Assembly (NCBI RefSeq): GCF_032854445.1
Contig: NC_088306.1
Coordinates: 438,501 to 502,500, forward strand
Source: Liolophura sinensis
Taxonomy: Eukaryota > Mollusca > Polyplacophora > Chitonida > Chitonidae
Length of the DNA stretch: 64,000 nt
Reading direction: 5' to 3'
The position numbers and the translations under genes were made by a program. Every line of letters begins with the position of its first letter. Position 1 is the first letter of the stretch. The notes under the pieces are model-generated. The model saw nothing but the letters and a program-made list of their open reading frames with translations, had not been told where the DNA came from and made no database searches. Shown in pieces: positions 12,180 through 23,819 of this stretch.

Positions 12180-13120
12180 CATTACAACAAAGGACGATTA
12201 GAACGTATGTTCTTAAAGCGTCTCAAGCTATCAAATTATTTTCTAATTCTTTGCGGATTAATGAATGTCAATCGATGGACTCAATGCCTAAACATGGCTT
12301 CAGTAACTACACTGTTTTATAATGTGGAATATTTCTTGCTGTTGGCCAGTATTATTATTCGACAAAATCAACAGCATCTTGGCTACGTAACTATACACAA
12401 ATCACTGTACTTATTGTAAAATTGCAAATTTCGATGTTGCAACGAAACGGAGTTTTGCAAATGCTGACCCTCTCCCCCCAAATAAAAAAGTAATAAATAA
12501 ATGAAAAGGAAAACAAGCGAAGGGAGGAGTGAAAACTGACACTGGTTCTTTTTCGACACAGCTGTGAAAAGAAGAAAATACATGCACCAAAGTTGTCATC
12601 CATCTTGTCAGAAAACACTTGATAGTCCGGTCACGAGATACAAATTAGATTCCCAGCTGAAAACAGCTTGTAGGTGTTAATCCGGTGATGCATGTAAGGC
12701 TTCTGTACAGCCTTCAGCGGAATAATAACTGTGAAATAAAATGCCGGAGATCACAACTAGTGGCAGGTCTGCACTGGTTGTGACTTACAAAACCTTCACA
12801 GGACGGCCATTGGTGGATTGATTGTTATATTAACTGTACTTATGAACATTTCACCTAAGGTACAATATTTTCAGTATAGGTAGGAAACTATGCACCGGCT
12901 TTTGGCATGTATAACTAATTTTCCCACATCATACATTTTTAGGCGAAAAGCCAGCCAAATAATGTTTATGTCATACTCTTGATTGTTAGAATACCTCCAA
13001 ACCCCATGTAATACGTAAAAGTTCTTACAAATGCTTATTGTCCTCCTATGCAAACTTCGCAGTTTGCGATTTAGCCATGTGTACTGGCCGTCATCACTGA
13101 CATCACGGCATCTGACAAAG
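12180..13120. other. unassigned DNA
   Basis: No supported feature. Overlapping open frames on the minus strand at 12383-12618 are pyrimidine-driven. Confidence 0.4.
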
Positions 13121-13129
13121 GCAGTCAGG

Positions 13130-13226
13130 TATACAAAATGTTCCTTCCACCATAAATCCGACCACCGTCGTATAAATGAAATAGTCTTTGGTGCTGAGAC
13201 ACCAGTCAAATCAAATCAAATCAAAT
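13130..13226 (+). mobile_element. family A SINE tail, diverged
   Basis: ccttccaccataaatccgac and gtcgtataaatgaaatag, then a mutated tail ctgagacaccagtcaaatc with (aaatc)n. Confidence 0.65.
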
Positions 13227-13523
13227 TATGCAAAAAGCATTCACCATACCAACGGCCGTGTATGTATATACCGCTGGATGTGAATGGGTAACCGACAAGG
13301 TCAAAATTGAAATCATCCCGTTTGTCTTAAAGACGGGTCTATTGGATTTCTCCTAGATTTTCCAACTGAATTGTTTGTCCACTTCATGATCCACATTGTA
13401 AACACGAACCTCATGTACCTCATACACGGACGCCGTGCATAATGGACTTACGTCCAGCAAATGAGGTATTCCCGTCATTATATACACAAGACACCATCGG
13501 CTCACAATTAATTATTATCGGCC

Positions 13524-13580
13524 CATCATCATCCTCATCATCATCGTCGTCGTCGTCGTCATCATCATTATTATCATTAT
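13524..13580. repeat. (ATC)n/(TCG)n compound microsatellite
   Basis: Runs of atc, then tcg, then atc/att trinucleotides. The poly-serine frame over it is not a gene. Confidence 0.9.
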
Positions 13581-13604
13581 ATAAATGGAATAAAGTGAGG
13601 TCTG

Positions 13605-13700
13605 AGTTTATTTATTTTTATTTGATTGGTGTTTTACGCCGTACTCAAGAATATTTCACTCACTAGTATATGACGACGGCCAGCATTCCGGTGGGGAAAC
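13605..13700 (-). mobile_element. family A SINE tail, antisense
   Basis: tttatttgattggtgtttta, cgccgtactcaagaatattt and cactcactagtatatgacg read as the reverse complement of the family A tail and body. Confidence 0.75.
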
Positions 13701-14828
13701 TGAATTCTCAAAGCGGATAGGGCATTATCCATGTACAGGCCGAATCTCCCTTAGATCTGGGCATGAAACATAAAGAAGCAGGCTGATCTTGGGATTTGTT
13801 TCATGCGAGACGCTGTTTATGTATAAGCGTACCTTACACCCAGAAATGCTTGAGGTTTATATATATATACAGGCATCTGCTGAACTAAATTAGATTCGTT
13901 TTCTTGTGTCAGTGGCAAAGGTCACCTATGAATCTTAAACTGAATGCAAGTTGAAATGTGTACGACAGATATCGGAAGGACTGTATATAGACCACAAAGA
14001 CAAATTATTCACACGTTTACACACTGTCGACTTAGCTTTGATCTAAGTCCTATTAAACGTCTGTATTAAAACAATATATGCTAGTAATTTGCATCTATTC
14101 ATAATTATGACAATGTATATTAATGCGACGATTCGTAGCCTGTGGTCAGACAGTCCCCGACGGCGTCATTTTATTAGCATCATTTACATATGTGCCAAAA
14201 ATAAACTGTTTGCATGTTGTGGACACTTGATACGGTGAAATAAACCACTGCCAAAACACCTTATGTACCGTTATACCAAACTTTTTTTAAAATTTAATAC
14301 GCAAGGCTTTGAATTCAAACCATGGTTAATCAGCCGAGAAGATTTTCGCCCCCATGAAAGACACCTGCGAGTGAAATCAGCGAATGAACTCACGATACGG
14401 CACGTGTGGTTCGCCCATCACGTGGTTCTATATGCTTGTCGTCTGGTCTGGGCAAATTGTGTCTTTACAGATAAATTAATTGATTGAAAATCAAATAACT
14501 ACGCTTCAGCTGGCTGAAATGTAACGTAAATGTTGATCTTGAGGCGTAACGGGAACACCTGGACATATACAAGAGAGTCACGTGCGCTGGTATCTACCAG
14601 TAATTTTAACTTGTCTTCCAATATTGTTTTTGTCTTCTGCCATTGGGCCATTGGAGAGTAAACTAACTTCTTCGGGTGTAAAATGTGACAGGTAGTAGAA
14701 CTGCTACGCTGTATGTTACCAGTATTAAAGGCAACAAGACACTAAAATGAAGTATATATCAGGTAAAACACAATGGTGGTTGTCAAAATATAAGCATTCA
14801 CAAAATTCCCGTTTCGAGGAAATTATTT

Positions 14829-14970
14829 TTTTCTGTAGCCGGTGAGTAGGAAGCAATTTGAAAGTGGTACGGCCATCAGTCGACTATTCCAGCACAAAAT
14901 TTTCTGTAGCCGGTGAGTAGGAAGCAATTTGAAAGTGGTACAGCCATCAGTCGACTATTCCAGCACAAAA
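14829..14970. repeat. 71-bp tandem duplication
   Basis: Two adjacent copies of a 71-bp unit (start ttctgtagccggtgagtagg, end ctattccagcacaaaa) that differ at only about two positions, so the duplication is recent. It directly abuts the antisense family E copy. Confidence 0.9.
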
Positions 14971-14984
14971 GGCGAGAGTCCAGA

Positions 14985-15215
14985 GGCCCCCTAGGCCCCG
15001 GAAGCTTTGTGATGCTAGATCACTGGTGATGTGAAACATTCGCACACCAGCCGTCAACCACCAAGAACGTTCAATAACCGCAAGGCCAATTCCCCAAAAC
15101 GACGTACAACACAAACCACAAACTAAGAAAGTATATAAAGTACGAAAATAGAACAGTATCATGCAAAGAGAGGCAGTCAACAGTTTTCAAGGATGTTGGA
15201 AAGACGCAAGATATG
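14985..15215 (-). mobile_element. family E dispersed repeat, copy 3
   Basis: On the minus strand: tgaaaactgttgactgcctc, tactttatatactttcttag, a gttgtacgtcgtttt-type word, gcggttattgaacgttcttg and gttgacggctgg, matching the order in copies 1, 2 and 5. Confidence 0.7.
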
Positions 15216-15523
15216 TTGTAGAGTGAAATAAGAATGCCAAGCGTGTACCATGTTAGTATATAAGTTGTAATCTCAGTTGTGCTTGGGCTGCAATTATTCC
15301 TATATCCAGTGTGGGGAGCTCAGTTTGTACGATGAATAGACAGACACAATCATAAGGCAGAGTACCAAAGATTCTGGTCGCTGCCATTACTTTACTTTCA
15401 AGAGAATTCTACTCATTGTAAAACTTAAGAAACTTAAGTTTTTGACGGCGTTTGATGGTTTAACTATTGACACATTAGTTTTTGCAGTAACAACTTGTGA
15501 CGCTGATTAAAAATCGTCAATTA

Positions 15524-15602
15524 ACATACATATATATATATATATTTTTGTGGTTTTTTTTTCTTCTTTTTTTTTTCTTTCTTTCTTTCTTTCTTTTTTC
15601 TT
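15524..15602. repeat. (TA)n and poly-T/(TTTC)n tracts
   Basis: A 20-base TA run is followed by T-rich and (tttc)n sequence. Confidence 0.9.
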
Positions 15603-15605
15603 TAC

Positions 15606-15690
15606 TGCTTCAATACTAAACTGAAGACTTGGCTTACAGTTAAATCTGGTATTTAGTTTTGAAACAGTTTTGAACAACTGGGCCCTGTTA
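15606..15690. mobile_element. family F MITE, one arm
   Basis: Contains actgaagacttggctta, taaatctggtattta and the terminal word gaacaactgggccctg. This matches the right arm of the element at 63737-63980. The opposite terminal repeat is missing, its place taken by the T-rich tract. Confidence 0.6.
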
Positions 15691-15857
15691 TGGAAAGGCT
15701 GAAAATCTGCCCCAGTACAAGAAACGGCGCACCTCGAGAAGTAAAATTGACTATGGCTGTGAGTGATTGTTTCCAACATACTCGTAAGGCCACTTCTTTT
15801 TTCAGTTTTATTTAAGCCTTCTTTTCCAGTTACACAGGAAAAGAAAAATGTTAACGC

Positions 15858-16112
15858 CGCAGGGGCCTCCGTAGCTCAGTTGGTTTGCGCACTAGCGCTG
15901 CGTAATGACCCAGGGACCTCTCACCAATGCGGTCGCCGTGAGTTCAAGTTCAGCTCATCCTGGCTTTCTCTCCGACCGAAAACGGAAAGGTCTGTCAGCA
16001 ATTTGCGGATGGCCGTGGGTTTCCGCTCTGTGCGGTTTAATGCTGGCCACTGTCGTATAAATGAAATATTCTTGAGTAAGGCGTAAAAAACCAAATAAAT
16101 AAATATAGCGCT
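15858..16112 (+). mobile_element. family A SINE, most complete copy
   Basis: The tRNA-like head begins gggcctccgtagctcagttg (A box) and ends with a B-box gtgagttcaagttc. The body includes tttgcggatggccgtgggtt and atgctggccactgtcgtat. The 3' tail is atattcttgagtaaggcgta with (aaat)n. This head-body-tail order defines the family whose tails occur at more than ten other places here. The head has extra bases between the boxes and no closed acceptor stem, so it is not a tRNA gene. Transcription would be by RNA polymerase III (family knowledge). Confidence 0.8.
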
Positions 16113-16200
16113 GCACATCATGATTCTGGCCACTGTCATATAAGTGAAATATTCTTGAGTACGGCGAAAAATACTGATCAAGCAAACAAATAAATATAAA
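16113..16200 (+). mobile_element. family A SINE, 5'-truncated
   Basis: gattctggccactgtcatat, aagtgaaatattcttgagta and cggcgaaaaatact, joined directly to the tail of the preceding copy. Confidence 0.75.
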
Positions 16201-16939
16201 GCTCCGAACATGCTCAGAAGTGAAGGAGTGGTAAAAAAAAGGTAACCTGCTACAATCACACTGAAATATCTTTTTTACATGAGACTGTAGAGTAAAGGGA
16301 ATCATTACATCACCTATGTGTCCTTTCGAAAAATTCCTGTGTGCTTTTAGCATTGAAAATTACATAATCTGTGCCGTGCTGATTTTCAATATTCAGCCAC
16401 AGTACTGTGTATGTTCACACAATATATTGTAGAAAGTACGGACATTTTTAAAGCATTCAGGGTGTGTTTGGCAACTGAAAGTCTACTGCATCCAAATATA
16501 TGAGGGTCTCAAGCATGGCGGACGAAGGGGATAGGCCTATAAGGAAATAAATCGAGAAAAGAATGATACTTTCAGGTTGTTTTGACAAGCGTGAAAATAA
16601 TGAGCATAAAGACAGCCTTGGCTGAATTTTCTTTTTGATTGAAATCATTCACACTCAGACATAAAGAATTGCGGCAATTTAGACTTCAAATGGGCGTTTT
16701 GCCTGTTTATTGTCATTTGAAAGAATCATGTTATATATACTTGCTGTGAAACGCTTATTCTTTCTCTCTTGAACGATTCGCTGGTTTTGCGATCAGATCT
16801 ACAGTTCCGGTGTTTACTTTGGCCATACGGTAGGCGAATTCCGAAAATGACTTTATCAAGAGTTAATTGAGCCCCTTTTGGGTGATTAAAACGAATTAAC
16901 CAACGGAAGGGAGATAAGCGTTGAATCAATCGTCACATT

Positions 16940-17273
16940 ATCGGCCGCGTGTCGAGTGCGTGCGCATGCGCTCTAGTCACGAGCGCATGCCGAGTGTCAA
17001 GGGCCTCCCGACAAAGAAGCGTAAAGTCCGGCTTCGGCTTTCTTTTATTGTAAAACAACAGGTTTGTTAAAGAGGAAATAAAGTTAACTGCTCACTTCAA
17101 GTTTTGCCTCAAGATAAATAAAACGAGAGAGATATCAGCGAACGAAAGCAAATTACTGCCCTGTCACAAAGTGATCTAGAACGCCATCAGTGAAGTGATC
17201 TCCCACTAGACGGCGCTCTTTCATTGTTACAGACGATCATTAGCGGCATGTGATCCATTGACGTCGGAAAGAA
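16940..17273 (+). promoter_or_regulatory. CpG-rich promoter region with NRF-1-type sites
   Basis: A perfect NRF-1-type palindrome GCGCATGCGC lies at 16962-16971 and a second, imperfect one (GCGCATGCC) starts at 16983. CpG is much denser than in the flanks. A TGACGTC half-CRE lies just before the start codon of the following small gene. No TATA box is obvious, consistent with a broad housekeeping-type promoter. The start site is not resolvable by eye. Confidence 0.5.
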
Positions 17274-17452
17274 ATGGCGACAATTTTCGAGGGCGTTGAC
17301 AAAGATAAAGATCTCCAATGCGAGTTCAAAGAAACACAGCATGACAATGACCGGCTGATTACAGAAGTAAATTTTGACGAAAACATTGAAGTAATGTCAT
17401 TCACACGCACTTTGCTACACATTTTTGATGACCTCAACATTTCAGTGCTTCG
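17274..17452 (+). CDS. exon 1 of unrecognised small two-exon gene
   Basis: The ATG at 17274 has G at -3 and G at +4 (gaaATGG), and the only near-upstream ATG is followed at once by TGA. The frame runs 59 codons plus two bases to a strong donor, CG|GTAAGG, at 17452/17453. The product starts MATIFEGVDKDKD and is acidic, with a later NIEVMSFTRTLLHIFDDLNI stretch that looks like helix. The donor phase (2) matches the acceptor at 18045. I do not recognise the family and assign no function. Risk: it could be a longer gene with different exons, or a chance frame. The Kozak context, donor, phase match and CpG-rich upstream region together make a gene more likely than not. Confidence 0.5.
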
Positions 17453-17730
17453 GTAAGGCTATTCCTCGAACATTCGAACAAAAACTCAAATTTATCCTGT
17501 ACAAAATTAGCTTTGACGGAACCCTCAAATCCTTAAAGACCTACTGCAGGCCTATAGCCTTACATTGATGTTTCTGAAGGTGTCGTTCAGTGCTCGTGAT
17601 CGTGCTCCTATTTTACGGATAGGTGATACATACCAAATGCATCAGGACAGCTAATACATGACATGTCAATCTAATAACAATAACTAACCTTAATAAAGGT
17701 TTATTAATGGACAGGCCACATAAATATATA

Positions 17731-17763
17731 TACGTCGTGTGTACGTCGTGTGTACGTCGTGTG
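17731..17763. repeat. 11-bp triplicate in the intron
   Basis: Three copies of tacgtcgtgtg within the intron of the small gene. Confidence 0.85.
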
Positions 17764-18045
17764 GAGAGGGTACAAAAAACTTTTAGAAAACTGAAATTGT
17801 CTTTTTTTACCCTATGATGATGTTCTTAATATGTAGAATAGGTGTGTGTTTAGACCAATTCCTTCCTCCAGATCACAGGTTAGTTGTCCGATCTTTCCTC
17901 GCACGTAAAGTGTTCTGGATTTTTCCAGTTAAATCACAGAAACGATCTTAATGACATTTTGGCCTTGTTGGGAGGAATTCATCCCTTTCAACTGTCATAC
18001 AATGTGTGTCATACATCATTACTCTGTTGTTGTTGTTTTGTACAG

Positions 18046-18220
18046 CCATACCCAAGAAAATATCACCTGTACAATGGCAGCAACTTTTATTAGAGGAGAA
18101 AACGGGAGTGCCGAGTGCGAATTATCCATTTTTGAGGGGATGCGCTTCCGATTTTGCTTGATTTCGGATATTTGTCACTCTTTCAGTTATGACAAAATCA
18201 ATCTCAATCCATCCCAATAA
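18046..18220 (+). CDS. exon 2 (terminal) of the small two-exon gene
   Basis: The acceptor ctctgttgttgttgttttgt followed by acag ends at 18045 and has a long pyrimidine tract. One base completes the arginine codon split by the 593-bp intron. The frame then reads HTQENITCTMAATFIRGENG and ends ...INLNPSQ with TAA at 18218-18220, giving about 117 residues in all. No signal peptide or membrane segment is visible; the second half has alternating hydrophobic residues suggesting beta strands. AATAAA overlaps the stop codon (18216-18221), and another lies at 18332-18337, which would give a 3' UTR of about 130 bases. Function unknown. Confidence 0.5.
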
Positions 18221-18331
18221 AACTTTTTACTTACATGGGAGAAAATGACAATACTTGCTGTTGTAGCCTGTGGAACGTGTTTTCAGTCAACGATGGTTGC
18301 TCTTGATTTTTGCCATTCTAGTAAAAGAATG

Positions 18332-18337
18332 AATAAA
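18332..18337 (+). terminator. candidate poly(A) signal of the small gene
   Basis: AATAAA 112 bases after the stop codon. The AATAAA overlapping the stop is the alternative. Confidence 0.35.
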
Positions 18338-18879
18338 ACAACCATGCAGTGTATTAACACACAAGCTCTATTCAAGAAAACGCGATCTAGACACAATGTA
18401 ATCCTGAATTACTCTTGAAGTGCCAGAATTCTGTGCTGAAACTCACAATTTAAGCTGTAAAAGACAATTTCGAAAACGTAAAATAATAATAATAATTTGC
18501 GCATCACTAGGGAAGTATTGTAGTCAGTTATTTTACAAATCGCTAACTTCCTATTATAGTTGTATCATTAAAATAATCTGGTCAGCATATTTGATTAAAA
18601 TTTTATCAAATCAAAAAGGTATGCATTTTAATCGGAGTTTCACTTCACTTTCTGCGTCACAAAAATATTAGCCACCATTTAAACTTTTATTCCAATGGTG
18701 CTTTTTGACAATACAAAAACCTAATTGATTTTAAACTGGTAAACATCTGTTGTTTAACACATACTCTCTGTCTTAATTGATGAAAAATAAGTTACTTTTC
18801 GTTTGGAGTCAAAAGACGGACTGGGTATACTGATGAAGTCATTGTTTCCTTTATTAAAAGAGAGCTACTGGAAGTCCGT

Positions 18880-19450
18880 AACTCTAGACCCACCTTCCAG
18901 CGCGACCCAGCCTAGGTGGGTGACGTCACAATAGCTGGATTCTTTATTCAGCGTCTCCCACACCTCGTTGTAATGGCGCATAGATTAGGATATCATAGCG
19001 AGGAGAGGCGCGAAGTTCCGATCTTATCTGCCAAATTGATCATTTCTCATTTTACATAACTGTTAGCCATAATTAGAGGACCGCTTCTGCCGCCAATTCC
19101 GTACGTACAATAGCTGGATTTCCATCGAAGCGTGACGACTAAGCCTCGATCTGGTGGTGTGGCGGGCTGTTTATTGAACCTATCACGCGCTAATCTGTAT
19201 CACCTTCAACAACAGAATTGTCACCTTGCCCAGGTTACTCCCTTTTCTTGGGCACGCCGGATTTTGAACAGTTCACTTCGTCGCGACATCCAAATTCACT
19301 TGAACAGGGATTTTCACACCACCCGTGTCTATATTTTCACTCCTTTCTCTTTTCAGAGCTATAGGTTCCCTTCAGGTCCGATTCAGCGTCTTTACCCCAT
19401 GCATGCCCCCGTCCTCGCTAAAATCATCGGCATTGTTATCAAATCAGTGT
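18880..19450. other. GC-balanced block, candidate conserved non-coding DNA
   Basis: More GC and more complex than its surroundings, free of the window's repeats, and without a convincing coding frame. It contains a full CRE gtgacgtcac near 18920 and two gacaatagctggatt-like words (near 18932 and 19108). Possible enhancer or distal promoter; conservation is untested. Confidence 0.3.
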
Positions 19451-20684
19451 AAATAACTGATGATCACAGACCAGTTGTACCGACTTTGTGTGCAGTTAAG
19501 AGGATTTCTGAGCTTTCTCAGCTTTCTTTGGCTCTCTGGGGTCGTTTTTCTGTTAAAAAAACTTCTTGACAAACTGTGACTGGCAAGCAATACTATTATG
19601 AAGACTTTAAAACAGCAATCTCGTACAGCACTTAGTATAGTACGAGAAAATTAGTTATTTTTTATGAAATTGCCAAATCGTTACCTTATCTCCAATTTAA
19701 TGCTATTATTGAGAATCTAAAAGAGCCAAAACGGTACTTGGTATAGTCTGGGAGAGCACTGGCCTCGGAATCAAAAGGCTGTCTTCAACTAAGTTTTGAA
19801 CCGTATACCGTTGGTAATTTTGTCATGAGAATTAAACTGTGGGTGTTAAAATAAGGATTTCGTAGACATAATCATAGATGTCCATACTTATATTAGGGCA
19901 GTAAATTTTTTTGAAGGTATTTGTTTAAGTAGGCCCAGTTTTGATTGTTGCTCGACAAAATATTCACGAATTTATCATTTATACGATGGCGATGAGTTTT
20001 AATGAACAAAGTGCGTTGGTTAAGCCGCTGACCTATAGTCACTGATGTACACTGTAGCCACTGACGTCACAGGAAGCCATATTTGGCCATATCATGAACT
20101 ACCTGTTAGTCATAGAGCTACATGTAGATCTCCTGGTATGTCAAGTGAATTTGGCTTAATGCACTGTGCTATATATAAGGTTTACCAGACATTAAAACTG
20201 TTTCTCGTTCAACATGCTGGAGGAAGGATGTAGATTCAATCCTTCTTGTTTCACAGCTCACGAAATAAATGCAAAAACAAATTTGTGTGCTTACTTTTTG
20301 TATACTGACGTCCTAATCAGGGCTACAGTTTATGTGATACTTTTGCAGAATTCTAGAAATAATTGAGCATTATTCTAAAATAAAAAAATATTGTATTTTG
20401 GGTCACTTCGATAATACATGTGGCGCAAAAGATAAATAGTAATCTCCGCAGAGGGCAAGTTTTAATACTCCTGGATTAAGCCATCTAAGATGCACTTTTT
20501 CGTTCTTTTTACTTCGGCGTTGTGTTTTTCGTCTAAGTTGCCACCTTGAAAACTATATCCGCTCCGAACAATAAACTAATAGAACAGGTCTGTGTTATAA
20601 AACAGCTAAAACTGTCGGGAAATGATGACACGATAATGAAACAATGTGACGAACGTATTATGAGGAAGAAGAAAACGAAATACA

Positions 20685-20950
20685 CACTCTGTCGATGATG
20701 TGGATGGCAGTGATGATAACAATGCAGGCGATGATGATCACTATGACGATGGTGATGGTGGTGGTGATGCTGATGCTGATGGTGGTGGTGGTGGTGGTGA
20801 TGACAACGACGACCACGATGATGATGATGACGACATCCACGACGGCGACGTTGGATGATGGTGATGATAGTGGCGATGATACTACTGCTGATGAAGATGA
20901 AGGCGACGACGAATATCTTGTTGGTGGTAATGATGATGATAAAGACGATA
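20685..20950. repeat. (GAT/GGT)n trinucleotide-rich tract
   Basis: About 260 bp of imperfect gat, ggt and gac triplets. It is open on both strands, giving spurious poly-Asp/Met and poly-His frames. Most likely a decayed microsatellite. Confidence 0.8.
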
Positions 20951-21019
20951 AGCAAAATTAAAATATATTATTTGTCATGACTATAATATCAGTGTACAAA
21001 ATGGCGACTGAGACTGTGT

Positions 21020-21020
<1 letters not shown>

Positions 21021-21093
<73 letters not shown>
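21021..21093. repeat. (TA)n microsatellite
   Basis: About 36 uninterrupted TA units. Confidence 0.95.
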
Positions 21094-21094
<1 letters not shown>

Positions 21095-22024
21095 TGTAAA
21101 CAAACTGTAAGCAACTTTTTGATAAGTATAGTTTTTGGAAAATACGGTCGCAAATGTATAGCGTTGAAACATTCCTTTTACACCTAATAATCTATTTTAT
21201 AGCAATTACTCATGAAAAAAGAAAAGAAAAAATATTTCCCGTTAGGAAATGTCAAAAAAAGTTGCTATGAATATAGTTTGAGCTTTACATTTTACATTCC
21301 CACAAAGTCTTTCGTTTTGCATGTTAAAATAAACTAAGCCGGGGAATGTGTGTGTGGGGGCGGATTGGGGGAGGGGGGTTAGGGGGGGGGGGTAAGGATT
21401 GTTATAAATCACTGTGTATCTGAACCTAGAGTAGTTAAGGTGATATAATCCTTGTCTGTGTAACAGTGTGACTACACAGACCACCTTATTCGTAACACAC
21501 AGGCGAAGCGAGTTAAAGCTAATTAGCCGGATGTAAGCTGTGTGTAGGCCATACCTTGCGCATGGCAGCTACCTATTACAACGTTTATCCTAACGATCTG
21601 AATATCGTTCAGTACATTTCCTCATGCCCGGGCAGAAATTTTCAAACATCGAATAATCTTTCAATTTTAACATTTTCTTAAAAAATACTAGTATATATTA
21701 TTTATATTCATTTGTCAAGTTGTAATAAACATCCTTTTTGAGAGTACATCCCCTGTGCGAGATAAGTCAGCTTTATAAATAGTAAATACAAGGTGTTATT
21801 GATACCATTTCGTGTAGTATAGGGGTCGCTTTGACACATGATCATTGCGGTACTATGATAATAATATAGTTATGCCAGTATAATTATCCTTTTGTATTGT
21901 TTTAATGTGTTTGTATAATAATTGCGATGACAATGCGGCATTATGAATAATTCTAAGCCAGTGACGTCACATAAATTGCAATTAACACCACTACACATTT
22001 TTATTTACCTAACTCTGCATAAGC

Positions 22025-22160
22025 ACATGGTGTGATATTAAGGCATTTACATGAACAGTCAGAATAAAACCCTGACTGAGGTAAATTAACAAGAGGCCTT
22101 ATTTTATCCGTAACATATCACTACTTGCCAACTATCACACTGTCAACGGGGCTCTGGTTT
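22025..22160 (-). mobile_element. family D dispersed repeat, copy 2
   Basis: Reads ggcatttacatgaacagtca, gaggtaaattaacaagaggc and caactatcacactgtcaac, the reverse complement of copies at 23.4, 27.3 and 29.7 kb. Non-coding. Confidence 0.75.
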
Positions 22161-23204
22161 TACTCATTAAGCCTTTTATACCAGGGTAATTGGAAAACAG
22201 TGCCAATGAATCCAGTTGTAAGTTATGTAAGTTTGTAATTTGAAATAAAACTTATCCAAATCGTTCATAGCGTATGTGAAAACTCAGATTTGGCTCTACC
22301 TATAGCTTCATCTGAAGAGTTCACGCAAGAGGAGAACAATTCTTGTGTACGGCCACCCATCAAGTAAATGAATAAATTAAAGACTCTCAACAACAACTGC
22401 ATGGTTCCATCGATGGCCAAGTTCTGTAACGTGTTCTCCACGCAGAGCGATGGCTACCAAATGATCAATGGTCGAAACCTGTATCTCCGCTGATGGTATG
22501 CACCTTTATTTGGAGTGGAAGAGGGGGGGGGGGGGGTAGTCGATCGTTTTTCCCAGTCCTATAATATAGGTCCTCACCTCCTCCTCAGTCATCGACCGGC
22601 CTTCATTCCTATGAGATATCCCTTACGTGAAGAATGACACACAATCAAATAAAGAGATCAACCTTTTCCTTGACATTCTAATTGGTGAACCCTATTAGGA
22701 AATATGCCCCTAGGGCCTAAATCTGAAAACTGATGTCTCTTCCCAGGGAAGTTAGTTTTGAGCAACAATTAAGAAACAGGTCATTGTTTGAGTTCATTTC
22801 ACTCACATCACATTTCTCTGTAGCACCATCGCTATGAGCGATCTGCAAAGTGAATTCAGTAAAAATCAACAAGGATAATATAGAGGACATTAGGGAAAGT
22901 GTCACATGCAACCGTCAATTATGGACACCATCGCTTTTAACAGTCCGCAAAATGAAGTCGACAGCCACTGTGCAGACGATCTGCTATTGTAGTCTTTTAT
23001 GCTGAGCGAACCGTCACATGAAACTGGCTGATATGTACGTGGTTGTTAGACATTCGCACCGCCGTCAGCGTTACGCTATTCCTGATAATGGTTGTAAATA
23101 TAACACTAAACACGCCCTGCAACGCCATAGTTTGGTCAAATAAGCAATGGGTAATTAACGCAGTGACTGCCAGGGGGGAGGGGCGCTGTAAGTTGGTGCC
23201 ATTT

Positions 23205-23575
23205 AGGCATTTACATGAACAGTGAGGGTGAAACTCTAAATGAGGTAAATTAAGAAGAGGGCAGAATTCACCGATCACGGTTGACCATTTGTCAACTATA
23301 ACACTGTTGTCGGTGCTGTGTCTTTACACTGCATGCAGGAGTCTTTAATATTTGCTAACATTATTACCTCGGGTTTGAATCGCGCTTATATTCAAAGACG
23401 TTAGAATATCATTAGAATTAAAGACGTACAACAGAGAGCAAAAACAGAGCAACGACGACAATGTGATAGCTGGCAAATGACCACGTGTAACCGGTGAAAT
23501 ACGGCCTCTTGTCAATTTACCTCAGTTAGGATTTTATTCTGACTGTTCATGTAAATGCATAAATTGTAGCAAACT
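23205..23575. mobile_element. family D foldback element (copies 3 and 4, inverted)
   Basis: The left arm (about 23205-23330) starts ggcatttacatgaacagtg. The right arm (about 23443-23575) ends actgttcatgtaaatgcat. Each arm is about 120 bp and they are imperfect reverse complements around a 110-bp spacer. This geometry is that of a foldback-type MITE with long terminal inverted repeats; solo arms elsewhere would be derivatives. No transposase is encoded. Target duplications could not be fixed by eye. Confidence 0.6.
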
Positions 23576-23819
23576 TATATCGCCCCTAACACAATGTATT
23601 AAGCAGAATTAGATAAAAAATAATACAGTGATGTTAATCGGAATTTATTAGTCGTCACTGGTCTAGAATTACTCAAAATACTATGTTGTCATGACATCTG
23701 ACATACAATCCCATTAAAATAACACAAAGTGATCAGGTCTCCGGGATGTTTACTACCGGCAATCTAGTACATTAGTATGACTGTTGTGGTTTGAAAACAA
23801 GTTCGAAAACATGTCAACG

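Noticed and set aside
15858-15955. tRNA gene
   Set aside because: A- and B-box words are present but the cloverleaf does not close and the sequence continues into a SINE body and tail.
20533-20961. Poly-His, poly-Ile and poly-Asp/Met frames
   Set aside because: Produced by the GAT/GGT triplet tract, open on both strands at once.
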